From Isoperla grammatica (taxonomy: Eukaryota; Arthropoda; Insecta; Plecoptera; Perlodidae), in the NCBI GenBank assembly GCA_945910005.1, contig OX246741.1:50003298-50067297 (forward strand): DNA of 64,000 nt, read 5' to 3'. Below are positions 46,145-58,480 of this stretch, in pieces (positions within the stretch are counted from its first letter, which is position 1; every line of letters starts with the position of its first letter). The notes beneath the pieces were generated by a model. The model saw only the letters and a program-made list of their open reading frames with translations, ran no database searches and had not been told where the DNA came from. A program made the position numbers and the translations under genes.

Positions 46145-47030
46145 TTGTTTTGTAGCCGCCATGTAATTGATCTTTGTTTTGTAGCCGCAATGTTAAATAA
46201 TTTATGTTGTGTAGCCGCAAAGTTTAATGATCTTTGTTTTGTAGCTGCCATGTTAATTGATCTTTGTTTTGTAGCCGCCATGATAAATGATCTTTGTTTT
46301 GTAGCCGCCATGTTAATTGATCTTTGATGTAGCCGCCATGTTAATTGATCTTTGTTTTGTAACCGCCGAGTTAATTGATCTTTGATGTAGCCGCCATGAT
46401 AAATGATCTTTGTTTTGTAGCCGCCATGTTAATGGATCTTTGTTTTTTAGCCGCCATGTAAATTGATTTTTGTTTGTAGCCGAAATGATAAATGATCTTT
46501 GTTTTGTAGTCGCCATGTTAATTGATCTTTGTTTTGTAGCCGCCATGTAAACTGATTTTTGTTTGTAGCCGAAATGATAAATGATCTTTGTTTTGTAGCC
46601 GCCATGTAATTGATCTTTGTTTTGTAGCCGCAATGTTAAATAATTTATGTTGTGTAGCCGCAAAGTTTAATGATCTTTGTTTTGTAGCTGCCATGTTAAT
46701 TGATCTTTGTTTTGTAGCCGCCATGATAAATGATCTTTGTTTTGTAGCCGCCATGTTAATTGATCTTTGATGTAGCCGCCATGTTAATTGATCTTTGTTT
46801 TGTAACCGCCGAGTTAATTGATCTTTGATGTAGCCGCCATGATAAATGATCTTTGTTTTGTAGCCGCCATGTTAATGGATCTTTGTTTTTTAGCCGCCAT
46901 GTAAATTGATTTTTGTTTGTAGCCGAAATGATAAATGATCTTTGTTTTGTAGTCGCCATGTTAATTGATCTTTGTTTTGTAGCCGCCATGTTAACTGATC
47001 TTTGTTTTGTAGCCCCTATGTTAATTGATC
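46145..47030 (+). repeat. 443-bp tandem duplication inside array 2
   Basis: 46145-46587 and 46588-47030 carry the same sequence of variant units, including the GCCATGTAATTG deletion and the two GATCTTTGATGTAGCC units. The other copies of this block lack the second unit. Confidence 0.75.
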
Positions 47031-47517
47031 TTTGTTTTGTATCCGCCATGTTAATTGATCTTTGTTTTGTGGCCGCTTTGTTTCTTGATCTTTGTTTTGT
47101 AGCCGCCATGTTGATTGATCTTTGTTTCGTAGCCGCCATGTTAATTGATCTTTGTTTTGTAGCCGCCATGTTAACTGATCTTTGTTTTGTAGCCGCCAGG
47201 TTAATTGAGCTTTGTTTTGTAGCCGCCATGTTTATTGATCTTAGTTTTGTAGCCGCCATGTTAATTGATCTTTGTTTTGTGGCCGCAAAGTTAATTAATC
47301 TATGTTTTTTGGCCGCAATGTAAATTGATCTTTGTTTTGAGGCCGCAATGTTAATTGATCTTTGTTTTGTAGCCGCCATGTTAATTGATCTTTGTTTTGT
47401 GGCCGCAATGTAAATTGATCTTTGTTTTGTTGCCGCCATGTTATATGATCTTTGTTTTGTAGCCGCAATGTAAATGATCTATTTGTTGTAGCCGCCATGT
47501 TAATTAAATAAAATAAA

Positions 47518-47757
47518 TAAATAAATTCACATTTATTGTATACCCACTCAGTAATTAAACTGATTTGCAGTGGGGGACTTTAATTTAAAGTGACTTAACC
47601 AACCCTGTAGGCTTCGAACACCATCGACGAGTGAGCGATAACCAATCAAAGATCGATATTTCAAATACGAAACATATGAATCTGTGATTGGACAGTGCGA
47701 ACACCTGCGGACAAATGCCAGAATCAACAAGGCCGATTCAGAACAACTTTGAATTTA
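47518..47757 (-). mobile_element. tRNA-derived retroposon fragment, copy d, inside array 2
   Basis: About 240 bp of the same family as copies a-c, oriented minus, with an AATAAATA-type tail at its low-coordinate end. It is inserted between the AATT and GATC of one satellite unit, with AATT/ATT-like sequence at both junctions. Confidence 0.85.
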
Positions 47758-48170
47758 TTGATCTTTGTTTTGTAGCCGCCATGATAAATGATCTTTGTTT
47801 TGTAGCCGCCATGTTAATTTGTCTTTGTTTTGTGGCCGCAATGTTAATTGACCTTTGTATTGTAGCCGCCATGTTTAATGATCTTTGTTTTGTACCTGCC
47901 ATGTAAACGTGCTTTGTTTTGTATCCGCAATGATAAATGATCTTTGTTTTGTAGCCGCAATGATAAATGATCTTTGTTTTGTAGCCGCCATGTTAATTAG
48001 TCTTTGTTTTGTAGCCGCCATGTTAATTGATCTTTGTTTTGTATCCGCCATGTTAATTGATCTTTGTTTTGAATCCGCCATGTTAATTGATCTTTGTTTT
48101 GTAGCCGCCATGTTAATTGTTCTTTGTCTTGTAGCCGCCATGTTAATTGATCGTTGTCTTGTAGCCGCAA

Positions 48171-50915
48171 TGTTAATTTATCTTTGTTTTGTGGCCGCAA
48201 TGTTAAATTATCTTTGTTTTGTAGCCGCCATGTTAAATTATCTTTGTTTTGTAGCCGCCATTTTTAATGATCTTTGTTTTGTAGCCGCCATTTTTAAGGT
48301 TCTTTGTTTTGTAGCCGCTATGTTAATTGATCTCAATTTTGTAGCCGCCATGTTAATTGATCGTTGTTTTCTAGCCGCCATGTTAATTGATCTTTGTTTT
48401 GTGGCCGCAATGTTAATTGATCTTTGAATAAAAGCCGCCATGTTAAATGATGTTTGTTTTGTAGCCGCCATTTTTAATGATCTTTGTTTTGTAGCCGCTA
48501 TGTTAATTGATCATTGCGTTGTTGCCGCAAAGTTTTATGATCTTTGTTTTGTGGCCGCAATGGTTAATGTTTTTGTTTTGTAGCCGCCATGATAAATGAT
48601 CTTTGTGTTTTAGCCGCCATGTTGATTGATCTTTGTTTTGTAGCCACCATGTTCACTTATCGTTGTTTTGTAGCCGCCATGGTTATTGATCTTTGTTTTG
48701 TAGCCGCAATGTTTAATGATCTATGTTTTGTGGCTGCCATGATAAATGATCTATGTTGTGTAGCCGCAAAGTTTAATGATCTTTGTTTTGTGGCCGGAAT
48801 GGTAAATGATCTTTGTTTTTTAGCCGCCATGATAAATGATATTTGTTTTGTAGCCGCCATGTTAATTGATCTTTGTTTTGTAGCCACCATGTTCACTGAT
48901 CGTTGTTTTGTAGCCGCCATGTTAATTGATCTTTGTTTTGTAGCCGCAATGTTTAATGATCTACGTTTTGTAGCTGCCATGATAAATGATCTATTTTGTG
49001 TAGCCGCAAAGTTTAATGATCTTTGTTTTGTGGCCGCAATGGTTAATGATCTTTGTTTTGTTGTTTTGTAGCCGCCATGATAAATGATCTTTGTTTTGTA
49101 GCCGCCATGTTAATTGATCTTTGTTTGGTAGCCACAATGTTCACTGATCGTTGTTTTGTAGCCGCCATGTTAATTGATCTTTGTTTTGTAGCCGCAATGT
49201 TAATTGATCTTTGTTTAATAGCCGCCATCTTAATTGATCTTTGTTTTGTAGCCGCCATGATAACCGTTCTTTGTTTTGTAGCCGCCATGTTAATTGATCT
49301 TTGTTTTGTAGCCACCATGTTCACTGATCGTTGTTTTGTAGCCGCCATGTAATTGATCTTTGTTTTGTAGCCGCAATGTTAAATAATTTATGTTGTGTAG
49401 CCGCAAAGTTTAATGATCTTTGTTTTGTAGCTGCCATGTTAATTGATCTTTGTTTTGTAGCCGCCATGATAAATGATCTTTGTTTTGTAGCCGCCATGGT
49501 TATTGATCTTTGATGTAGCCGCCATGTTAATTGATCTTTGTTTTGTAACCGCCGAGTTAATTGATCTTTGATGTAGCCGCCATGATAAATGATCTTTGTT
49601 TTGTAGCCGCCATGTTAATGGATCTTTGTTTTTTAGCCGCCATGTAAATTGATTTTTGTTTGTAGCCGAAATGATAAATGATCTTTGTTTTGTAGTCGCC
49701 ATGTTAATTGATCTTTGTTTTGTAGCCGCCATGTTAACTGATCTTTGTTTTGTAGCCCCTATGTTAATTGATCTTTGTTTTGTATCCGCCATGTTAATTG
49801 ATCTTTGTTTTGTGGCCGCTTTGTTTCTTGATCTTTGTTTTGTAGCCGCCATGTTGATTGATCTTTGTTTCGTAGCCGCCATGTTAATTGATCTTTGTTT
49901 TGTAGCCGCCATGTTAACTGATCTTTGTTTTGTAGCCGCCAGGTTAATTGAGCTTTGTTTTGTAGCCGCCATGTTTATTGATCTTAGTTTTGTAGCCGCC
50001 ATGTTAATTGATCTTTGTTTTGTGGCCGCAAAGTTAATTAATCTATGTTTTTTGGCCGCAATGTAAATTGATCTTTGTTTTGAGGCCGCAATGTTAATTG
50101 ATCTTTGTTTTGTAGCCGCCATGTTAATTGATCTTTGTTTTGTGGCCGCAATGTAAATTGATCTTTGTTTTGTTGCCGCCATGTTATATGATCTTTGTTT
50201 TGTAGCCGCAATGTAAATGATCTTTTTGTTGTAGCCGCCATGTTAATTAAATAAAATAAATAAATAAATTCACATTTATTGTCTACCCACTCAGTAATTA
50301 AACTGATTTGCAGTGGGGGACTTTAATTTAAAGTGACTTAACCAACCCTGTAGGCTTCGAACACCATCGACGAGTGAGCGATAACCAATCAAAGATCGAT
50401 ATTTCAAATACGAAACATATGAATCTGTGATTGGACAGTGCGAACACCTGCGGACAAATGCCAGAATCAACAAGGCCGATTCAGAACAACTTTGAATTTA
50501 TTGATCTTTGTTTTGTAGCCGCCATGATAAATGATCTTTGTTTTGTAGCCGCCATGTTAATTTGTCTTTGTTTTGTGGCCGCAATGTTAATTGATCTTTG
50601 TATTGTAGCCGCCATGTTTAATGATCTTTGTTTTGTACCTGCCATGTAAACGTGCTTTGTTTTGTATCCGCAATGATAAATGATCTTTGTTTTGTAGCCG
50701 CAATGATAAATGATCTTTGTTTTGTAGCCGCCATGTTAATTAGTCTTTGTTTTGTAGCCGCCATGTTAATTGATCTTTGTTTTGTATCCGCCATGTTAAT
50801 TGATCTTTGTTTTGAATCCGCCATGTTAATTGATCTTTGTTTTGTAGCCGCCATGTTAATTGTTCTTTGTCTTGTAGCCGCCATGTTAATTGATCGTTGT
50901 CTTGTAGCCGCAATG
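48171..50915 (+). repeat. array 2 large duplicated block, copy 2
   Basis: Nearly identical to copy 1 minus its 443-bp internal duplication. It includes retroposon copy e. It repeats again at +2743 bp. Confidence 0.8.
50261..50500 (-). mobile_element. tRNA-derived retroposon fragment, copy e, inside array 2
   Basis: Nearly identical to copy d at exactly +2743 bp, including the flanking satellite units. One visible difference is TTGTCTACCC against TTGTATACCC. It arose by segmental amplification, not by a second insertion. Confidence 0.9.
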
Positions 50916-52085
50916 TTAATTTATCTTTGTTTTGTGGCCGCAATGTTAAATTATCTTTGTTTTGTAGCCGCCATGTTAAATTATCTTTGTTTTGTAGCCG
51001 CCATTTTTAATGATCTTTGTTTTGTAGCCGCCATTTTTAAGGTTCTTTGTTTTGTAGCCGCTATGTTAATTGATCTCAATTTTGTAGCCGCCATGTTAAT
51101 TGATCGTTGTTTTCTAGCCGCCATGTTAATTGATCTTTGTTTTGTGGCCGCAATGTTAATTGATCTTTGAATAAAAGCCGCCATGTTAAATGATGTTTGT
51201 TTTGTAGCCGCCATTTTTAATGATCTTTGTTTTGTAGCCGCTATGTTAATTGATCATTGCGTTGTTGCCGCAAAGTTTTATGATCTTTGTTTTGTGGCCG
51301 CAATGGTTAATGTTTTTGTTTTGTAGCCGCCATGATAAATGATCTTTGTGTTTTAGCCGCCATGTTAATTGATCTTTGTTTTGTAGCCACCATGTTCACT
51401 TATCGTTTTTTTGTAGCCGCCATGGTTATTGATCTTTGTTTTGTAGCCGCAATGTTTAATGATCTATGTTTTGTGGCTGCCATGATAAATGATCTATGTT
51501 GTGTAGCCGCAAAGTTTAATGATCTTTGTTTTGTGGCCGGAATGGTAAATGATCTTTGTTTTTTAGCCGCCATGATAAATGATATTTGTTTTGTAGCCGC
51601 CATGTTAATTGATCTTTGTTTTGTAGCCACCATGTTCACTGATCGTTGTTTTGTAGCCGCCATGTTAATTGATCTTTGTTTTGTAGCCGCAATGTTTAAT
51701 GATCTACGTTTTGTAGCTGCCATGATAAATGATCTATTTTGTGTAGCCGCAAAGTTTAATGATCTTTGTTTTGTGGCCGCAATGGTTAATGATCTTTGTT
51801 TTGTTGTTTTGTAGCCGCCATGATAAATGATCTTTGTTTTGTAGCCGCCATGTTAATTGATCTTTGTTTTGTAGCCACAATGTTCACTGATCGTTGTTTT
51901 GTAGCCGCCATGTTAATTGATCTTTGTTTTGTAGCCGCAATGTTAATTGATCTTTGTTTAATAGCCGCCATCTTAATTGATCTTTGTTTTGTAGCTGCCA
52001 TGATAACCGTTCTTTGTTTTGTAGCCGCCATGTTAATTGATCTTTGTTTTGTAGCCACCATGTTCACTGATCGTTGTTTTGTAGC
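50916..52085 (+). repeat. array 2 large duplicated block, copy 3 (partial)
   Basis: Follows copies 1 and 2 unit by unit until about 52085. There copies 1 and 2 have the shortened GCCATGTAATTG unit and this one has a normal unit; the sequence then diverges into other satellite variants. Confidence 0.75.
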
Positions 52086-55000
52086 CGCCATGTTAATTGA
52101 TCTTTGTTTTGTAGCCGCAATGTTAAATAATTTATGTTGTGTAGCCGCAAAGTTTAATGATCTTTGTTGTGAAGCCGCCATGTTAATTGATCTTTGTTTT
52201 GTGGCCGCAATGATTAATGATCTTTTTTTTGTAGGCGCCCTGATAAATGATCTTTGTTTTGTAGCCGCCATGTTAATTGATCTTTGTTTTGTAGCCGCCA
52301 TGTTAATTGATCTTTGTTTTGTAGCCAAGATGTTTAATGTTCGTTTTTTTGTAGCCGCCACGTTAAATGACCTTTGTTTTGTAGCCAAGATGTTTAATGT
52401 TCTTTGTTTTGTAGGCGCCATGTTTAATGATATTTGTTTTGTAGCCGCCATTTTAATTGATCGTTGTTTTGAAGCCGCCATGATTAATGATCTTTGTTTT
52501 GTATCCGCCATGTTTAATGATCTTTGTTTTGTAGCCACCATGTTCACTGATCGTTGTTTTGTAGCCGCAATGTTAATTGATCTTTGTTTTGTGGCCGCAA
52601 TGTTTAATGATCTTTGTTTTGTAGTCACCATGTTAAATGATCTTTGTTTTGTCGCCGCCATGTTTTAATGATCTTTGTTTTGTAGCCGCCATGTTAATTG
52701 ATCTTTGTTTTGTAAGCGGCATGTTTAATGATCTTTGTTTTGTAGCCGCCATGTTAATTGATCTTTGTTTTATAGCCGCCATCTTAATTGATCTTTGTTT
52801 TGTAGGCGTCATGTTTTTTGATCTTTGTTTTGTAGCCGCCATACTTATTGATCTTTGTTTTGTATCCGCCATGTTTATTGATTTTTGTTTTGTGGCCGCA
52901 ATGTTTAATGATCTTTGTTTTGTAGTCACCATGTTTAATGATCTTTGTTTTGTCGCCGCCATGTTTAATGATCTTTGTTTTGTAGCCGCTATGTAAAATG
53001 ATCTTTGTTTTGTATCCGCAATGATAAATGATCTTTGTTTTGTAGCCGCAATGATAAATGATCTTTGACTTGTAGCCGCCATGTTAATTGATCTTTGTTT
53101 TTTAGCCGCCATGTTAATTGATCTTTGTTTTGTGGCAGCAATGTTAATTGATCTTTGTTTTGTGGCCGCAATGTTTAATGATCTTTGTATTGTAGCCGCT
53201 ATGTGAAATGACCTTTGTGTTGTATCCGCCATGTTAATTGATCTTTGTTATGTAGCCGCAATGTTTAATGATCCTTGTTTTGTATCCGCCATGTTAATTG
53301 ATCTTTGTTTTGTATCCGCCATGTTGATTGATCTTTGTTTTATAGCCGCCATCTTAATTGATCTTTGTTTTGTAGGCGTCATGTTTTTTGATCTTTGTTT
53401 TGTAGCCCTATATACTAATTGATCTTTGTTTTGTATCCGCCATGTTTATTGATTTTTGTTTTATAGCCGCCATCTTAATTGATCTTTGTTTTGTAGGCGT
53501 CATGTTTTTTGATCTTTGTTTTGTAGCCGCCATACTAATTGATCTTTGTTTTGGATCCGCCATGTTTATTGATTTTTGTTTTGTGGCCGCAATGTTTAAT
53601 GATCTTTGTTTTGTAGTCACCATGTTTAATGATCTTTGTTTTGTCGCCGCCATGTTTAATGATCTTTGTTTTGTAGCCGCCATGTTAATTAATCTTTGTT
53701 TTGTGGCCGCAATGGTTAATGATCTTTGTTTTGTAGCCGCCCTGATAAATGATTTATGTTTTGTAGCCGCCATGTTAATTGATCTTTGTTTTGTAGCCAA
53801 GATGTTTAATGTTCTTTTTTTTGTAGCCGCCACGTTAAATGACCTTTGTTTTGTAGCCAAGATGTTTAATGTTCTTTGTTTTGTAGGCGCCATGTTTAAT
53901 GATATTTGTTTTTTAGCCGCCATTTTAATTGATCGTTGTTTTGTAGCCGCCATGATAAATGATCTTTGTTTTGTAGCCGCCATGTTTAATGATCTTTGTT
54001 TTGTAGCCACCATGTTCACTGATCGTTGTTTTGTAGCCGCAATGTTAACTGATCTTTGTTTTGTGGCCGCAATGTTTAATGATCTTTGTTTTGAAGTCAC
54101 CATTTTAAATGATCTTTGTTTTGTCGCCGCCATGTTGAATGATCTTTGTTTTGTAGCCGCCATGGTAATTGATCTTTGCCTTGTAGCCGGCATGTTAATT
54201 GATCTTTGTTTTGTAGCCGCCATGTAAATTGATCTTTGTTTTATAGCCGACATCTTATTTGATCTTTGTTTTGTAGGCGTCATGTTTTTTGATCCTTGTT
54301 TTGTAGCCGCCATACTAATTGATCTTTGTTTTGTATCCGCCATGTTTATTGATTTTTGTTTTGTCACCGCAATGTTAATAGATCTTTGTTTTTTAGCCGC
54401 CATGTAAAACGATCTTTGTTTTGTATCCGCAATAATAAATAATCTTTGTTTTATAGCCGCAATGTTTAATGATCTTTGTTTTGTAGCCGCCATGTAAAAT
54501 GATCTTTTTTTTGTATCCGCAATTATAAATGATCTTTGTTTTGTAGCCGCAATGATAAATAATCTTTGACTTGTAGCCGCCATGTTAATTGATCTTTGTT
54601 TTGTAGCCGCCATGTTAATTGATCTTTGTTTTGTGGCAGCAATGTTAATTGATCTTTGTTTTGTGGCCGTAATGAAAATGATCTTTGTATTGTACCTGCT
54701 ATGTGAAATGACCTTTGTGTTGTAGCCGCTATGTTAATTGATCTTTGTTATGTGGCCGCAATGTTTAATGATCTTTGTTTTGTATCCGCCATGTTAATTG
54801 ATCTTTGTTTTGTATCCGCCATGTTGATTGATCTTTGTTTTATAGCCGCCATCCTATTTGATCTTTCTTTTGTAGAAGTCATGTTTTTTGATCTTTGTTT
54901 TGTACCCTTTATACTAATAGATCTTTGTTTTGTATCCGCCATGTTTATTGATTTTTGTTTTGTGGCCGCAATGTTAATTGATCTTTGTTTTTTAGCCGCC

Positions 55001-55599
55001 ATGTAAAATGATCTTTGTTTTGTTTCCGCAATGTTTAATGATCTTTGTATTGTAGCCACTATGTGAAATGACCTTTGTGTTGTAGCCGCCATGTTTATTG
55101 ATCTTTGTTATGTGGCCGCAATGTTTAATGATCTTTGTTTTGTATCCGCCATGTTAATTGATCTTTGTTTTGTATCCGCCATGTTGATTGCTCTTTGTTT
55201 TGTAGCCGCCATGTTAAGTGATCTTTGTTGTGTAGCCGCCATGTTTATTGATCTTTGTTTTGTAGCCACCATGTTTACTGATCTTTGTTTTGTAGCCGCC
55301 ATGATAAATGATCTTTGTTTTGTAGCTGCCATGTTAAATGATCTTTGTTTTGTAGCCTTAATGTAAATTGATCTTAGTTTTGTAGTCGCCATGTTAATTG
55401 ATCGTTATTTTGTAGCCGAAATGTTAATTGATCTTTGTTTTGTGGCCGCAATGTTAATTGATCTTTGTATTGTAGCCACCGTGTATAATGATCTTTGTTT
55501 TGTGGCCGCCATGTTTTATGATCTTTGTTTTGTAGCCGCCATGTAAATTGATCTTTGTTATATAGCCGCCATCTTAATTGATCTTTACTTGTAGCCGCC

Positions 55600-58480
55600 A
55601 TGTTAATTGATCTTTGTTTTGTAGCCGCCATGTTTATTGATCTTTGTTTTGTAGCCGCAATGATAAATGATCTTTGTTATGAAGCCGCCATGTTAATTGA
55701 TCTTTGTTTTGTAGCCGCCATGATAAATGATCTATGCTGTGTAGCCGCAAAGTTTAATGATCTTTGGTTTGTGGCCGCAATGGTTGCCATGATAAATGAT
55801 CTATGTTTTGTAGCTGCCATTATAAATGATCTTTGTTTTGTAGCCGCCATGTTAATTGATCTTTGTTTTGTAGCCAAGATGTTTAATGTTCGTTGTTTTG
55901 TAGCCGCCACGTTATTTGACCTTTGTTTTGTAACCAAGATTTTTAATGTTCTTTGTTTTGTAGCCGCCATGTTTAATGATATTTGTTTTGTAGCCGCCAT
56001 TTAAATTGATCGTTGTTTTGAAGCCGGAATGATACTTGATCTTTGTTTTGTAGCGACCGTGTATATTGATCTTTGTCTTGTGGCCGCCATGTTAATTGAT
56101 TGTTGTTTTGTAGCCGTCATGTTAATTGATTTTTGTTTTGTCGCCGCAATGTTAATTGATCTTTGTATTGTAGCCACCATGTTAAATGATCTTTGTTTTG
56201 TAGCCGCCATGTTAAATGATCTTTTGTTTTGTAGCCGCCATGTTAAGTGACATTGTTTTGTAGCCGCCAAGTTATTTGATCTTCGTTTTGTTGCCACCAT
56301 GTTAATTGATCTGTTTTTGTAGCCGCAATGTTAATTGATCTTTGTTTTGTGGCCGCCATGTTATTGATCTTTGTTTTGTAGCCGCTATGATAAATGATCT
56401 TTGTTTTGTAGCCGCAATGTTAATTGATCTTTATTTTGTAGCCGCCATGGTTATTGATCTTCGTTTTTTAGCCGCCATGTTAATTGATCTTTGTTTTGTA
56501 GCCGACATGTTTATTGATTTTGTTCTGTAGCCGCCATGATAAATGATCTTTGTTTTGTAGCCAGCATGTTAATTGATCTTTGTTTTGTAGCCGCCATGTT
56601 AATTGATCTTTGTTTTGTGGCCGCCATGTTTATTGATCTTTGTTTTGTAGCCGCCATGATTAATGATCTTTGTTGTGTAGCCGCCATGTTAATTGATCTT
56701 TGTTTTGTGGCCGCAATGCTTATTGATCTTTGTTTTGTGGCCGCAATGTTTATGATCTTTGTTTTGTAGCCGCCATGTTAATTGATCTTTGTTTTGTAGC
56801 CTCCATGTTAATTAATCTTTGTTTTGTAGCCGCCATGTTAATTGATCTTATTATTGTTACCTGCCATGTTAATTGATCTTTGTTTTGTACCCGCCATGTT
56901 AATTGATCTTTGTTTTGTGGCCGCAATGTTAATTGATCTTTGTATTGTAGCCGCCATGTTAAATTGTCTTTGTTTTGTAGCCGCCATGTTAAATGATCTT
57001 TGTTTTGTAGCCGCCATGTTAATTGATCTTTGTTTTGTAGCCGCAATGTTAATTGATCTTTGTTTTGTGGCCGCAATGTTAATTGATCTTTGTTTTGTGG
57101 CCGCAATGTTATCTGTCCTTTGTTTTGTGGCCACATCGTTAAATGATCTTTGTTTTGTAGCTGCCATTTTAAATTATCTTTGTTTTTTGTCCGCAATGTT
57201 AATTGATCTTTGTTTTGTGGCCACAATGTTTATGATCTTTGTTTTGTAGCCGCTATGATAAATGATCTTTGTTTTGTAGCCGCCATGTTAATTGATGTTT
57301 GTTTTGTAGCCGCAATTTTTATTGATCTTTGTACTGTAGCCGCCATGTTAAATGATCTTCGTTTTGTAGCCGCCATGTTAATTGATCTTTGTATTGTAGC
57401 CGCCATATTAAATGATCTTTGTTTTGTAGCCGCCATGTTAATTGATCTTTGTTTTGTAGCCGCCATGATAAATGATCTTTGTTTTGTAGGCGCAATGTTA
57501 ATTTGTCGTTGTTTTGTGGCCGCAATGTTAATTGATCTTTGTCTTGTTGCCGCCATGTTAAATGATCTTTGTTTTGTAGCCGCCATGTTAAATGATCTTT
57601 GTTATGTAGCCGCCATGTTAATTTAATTTTTTGTGTAGCCGCCATGTTAATTGATCTTTGTTTTGTAGCCGCCATGATAAATCATCTTTGTTTTGTAGCT
57701 ATGATTTGTAATGATCTTTTTTTGTAGCCAAGATGTTTATTTTTTGTTGTTTTGTAGCCGCCCTGTTTAATGATCCTCGTTTTGTGGCCGTCAGGTTTAA
57801 TGATCTTTGTTTTGTAGCCAAGTTGTTTAATGTTCGTTGTTTTGTAGCCGCCATGTTAAATGATCTTTGTTTTGTAGCCAAGAGGTTTTATGTTCTTTGT
57901 TTTGAAGCCGCCATGTTTAATGATATTTGTTTTGTAGCCGCCATGTCAGGTGATCTTTGTTTTTAGCTGCAATGTTAAATGATTTTTGTTTTGTAGCCAA
58001 GATGTTAAATGATCTTTGTTTTTTTGCCAAGATGAAAAATGTTCGTTGTTTTGTAGCCGCCATGTTAAATGATCTTTGTTTAGTAGCCAAGATGTTTTAT
58101 GTGCTTTGTTTTGTTGCCGCCATGTTTAATGATATTAATTTTGTAGCCACCATGTTATGTTATCTTTGTTTTTTAGCCGCAATGTAAAATGATTTTTGTT
58201 TTGTAGCCAAGATGTTAAATGATCGTTGTCTTGTAGCCGCCATGTTAAAGATGTTTGTTTTGTAGCCAAGATGTTAAATGATCTTTGTTTTTTAGCCACC
58301 ACGTTTACTGATCTTTGTTTTGTAGCCAAGATGTTCTATGATCGTTTTTTTGTACCCGCAATGTTTAGTGATCTTTGTTTTGTAGCATACATGTTTACTG
58401 ATCTTTGTTTTTTAGCCGCCACGTTTACTGATCTTTGTTTTGTAGTCAATATGTTCTATAATCGTTGTTTTGTAGCCGCA
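55600..58480 (+). repeat. 2881-bp tandem duplication in array 2, copy 1
   Basis: The unit-by-unit sequence repeats at +2881 bp with no difference that I could see. Confidence 0.85.

Larger units (their letters stand above)
44990..48170 (+). repeat. array 2 large duplicated block, copy 1
   Basis: Shares variant order with about 48176-50915 (offset 3186 before, and 2743 after, the extra 443-bp duplication). It includes retroposon copy d. Edges are approximate. Confidence 0.8.

Noticed and set aside
42999..54613. Long MLIDLCFVAA or MAATKQRSIN repeat proteins in array 2
   Set aside because: Same cause: 10-codon tandem units. Both strands are open and frames stop wherever a unit has a 1-2 base indel.
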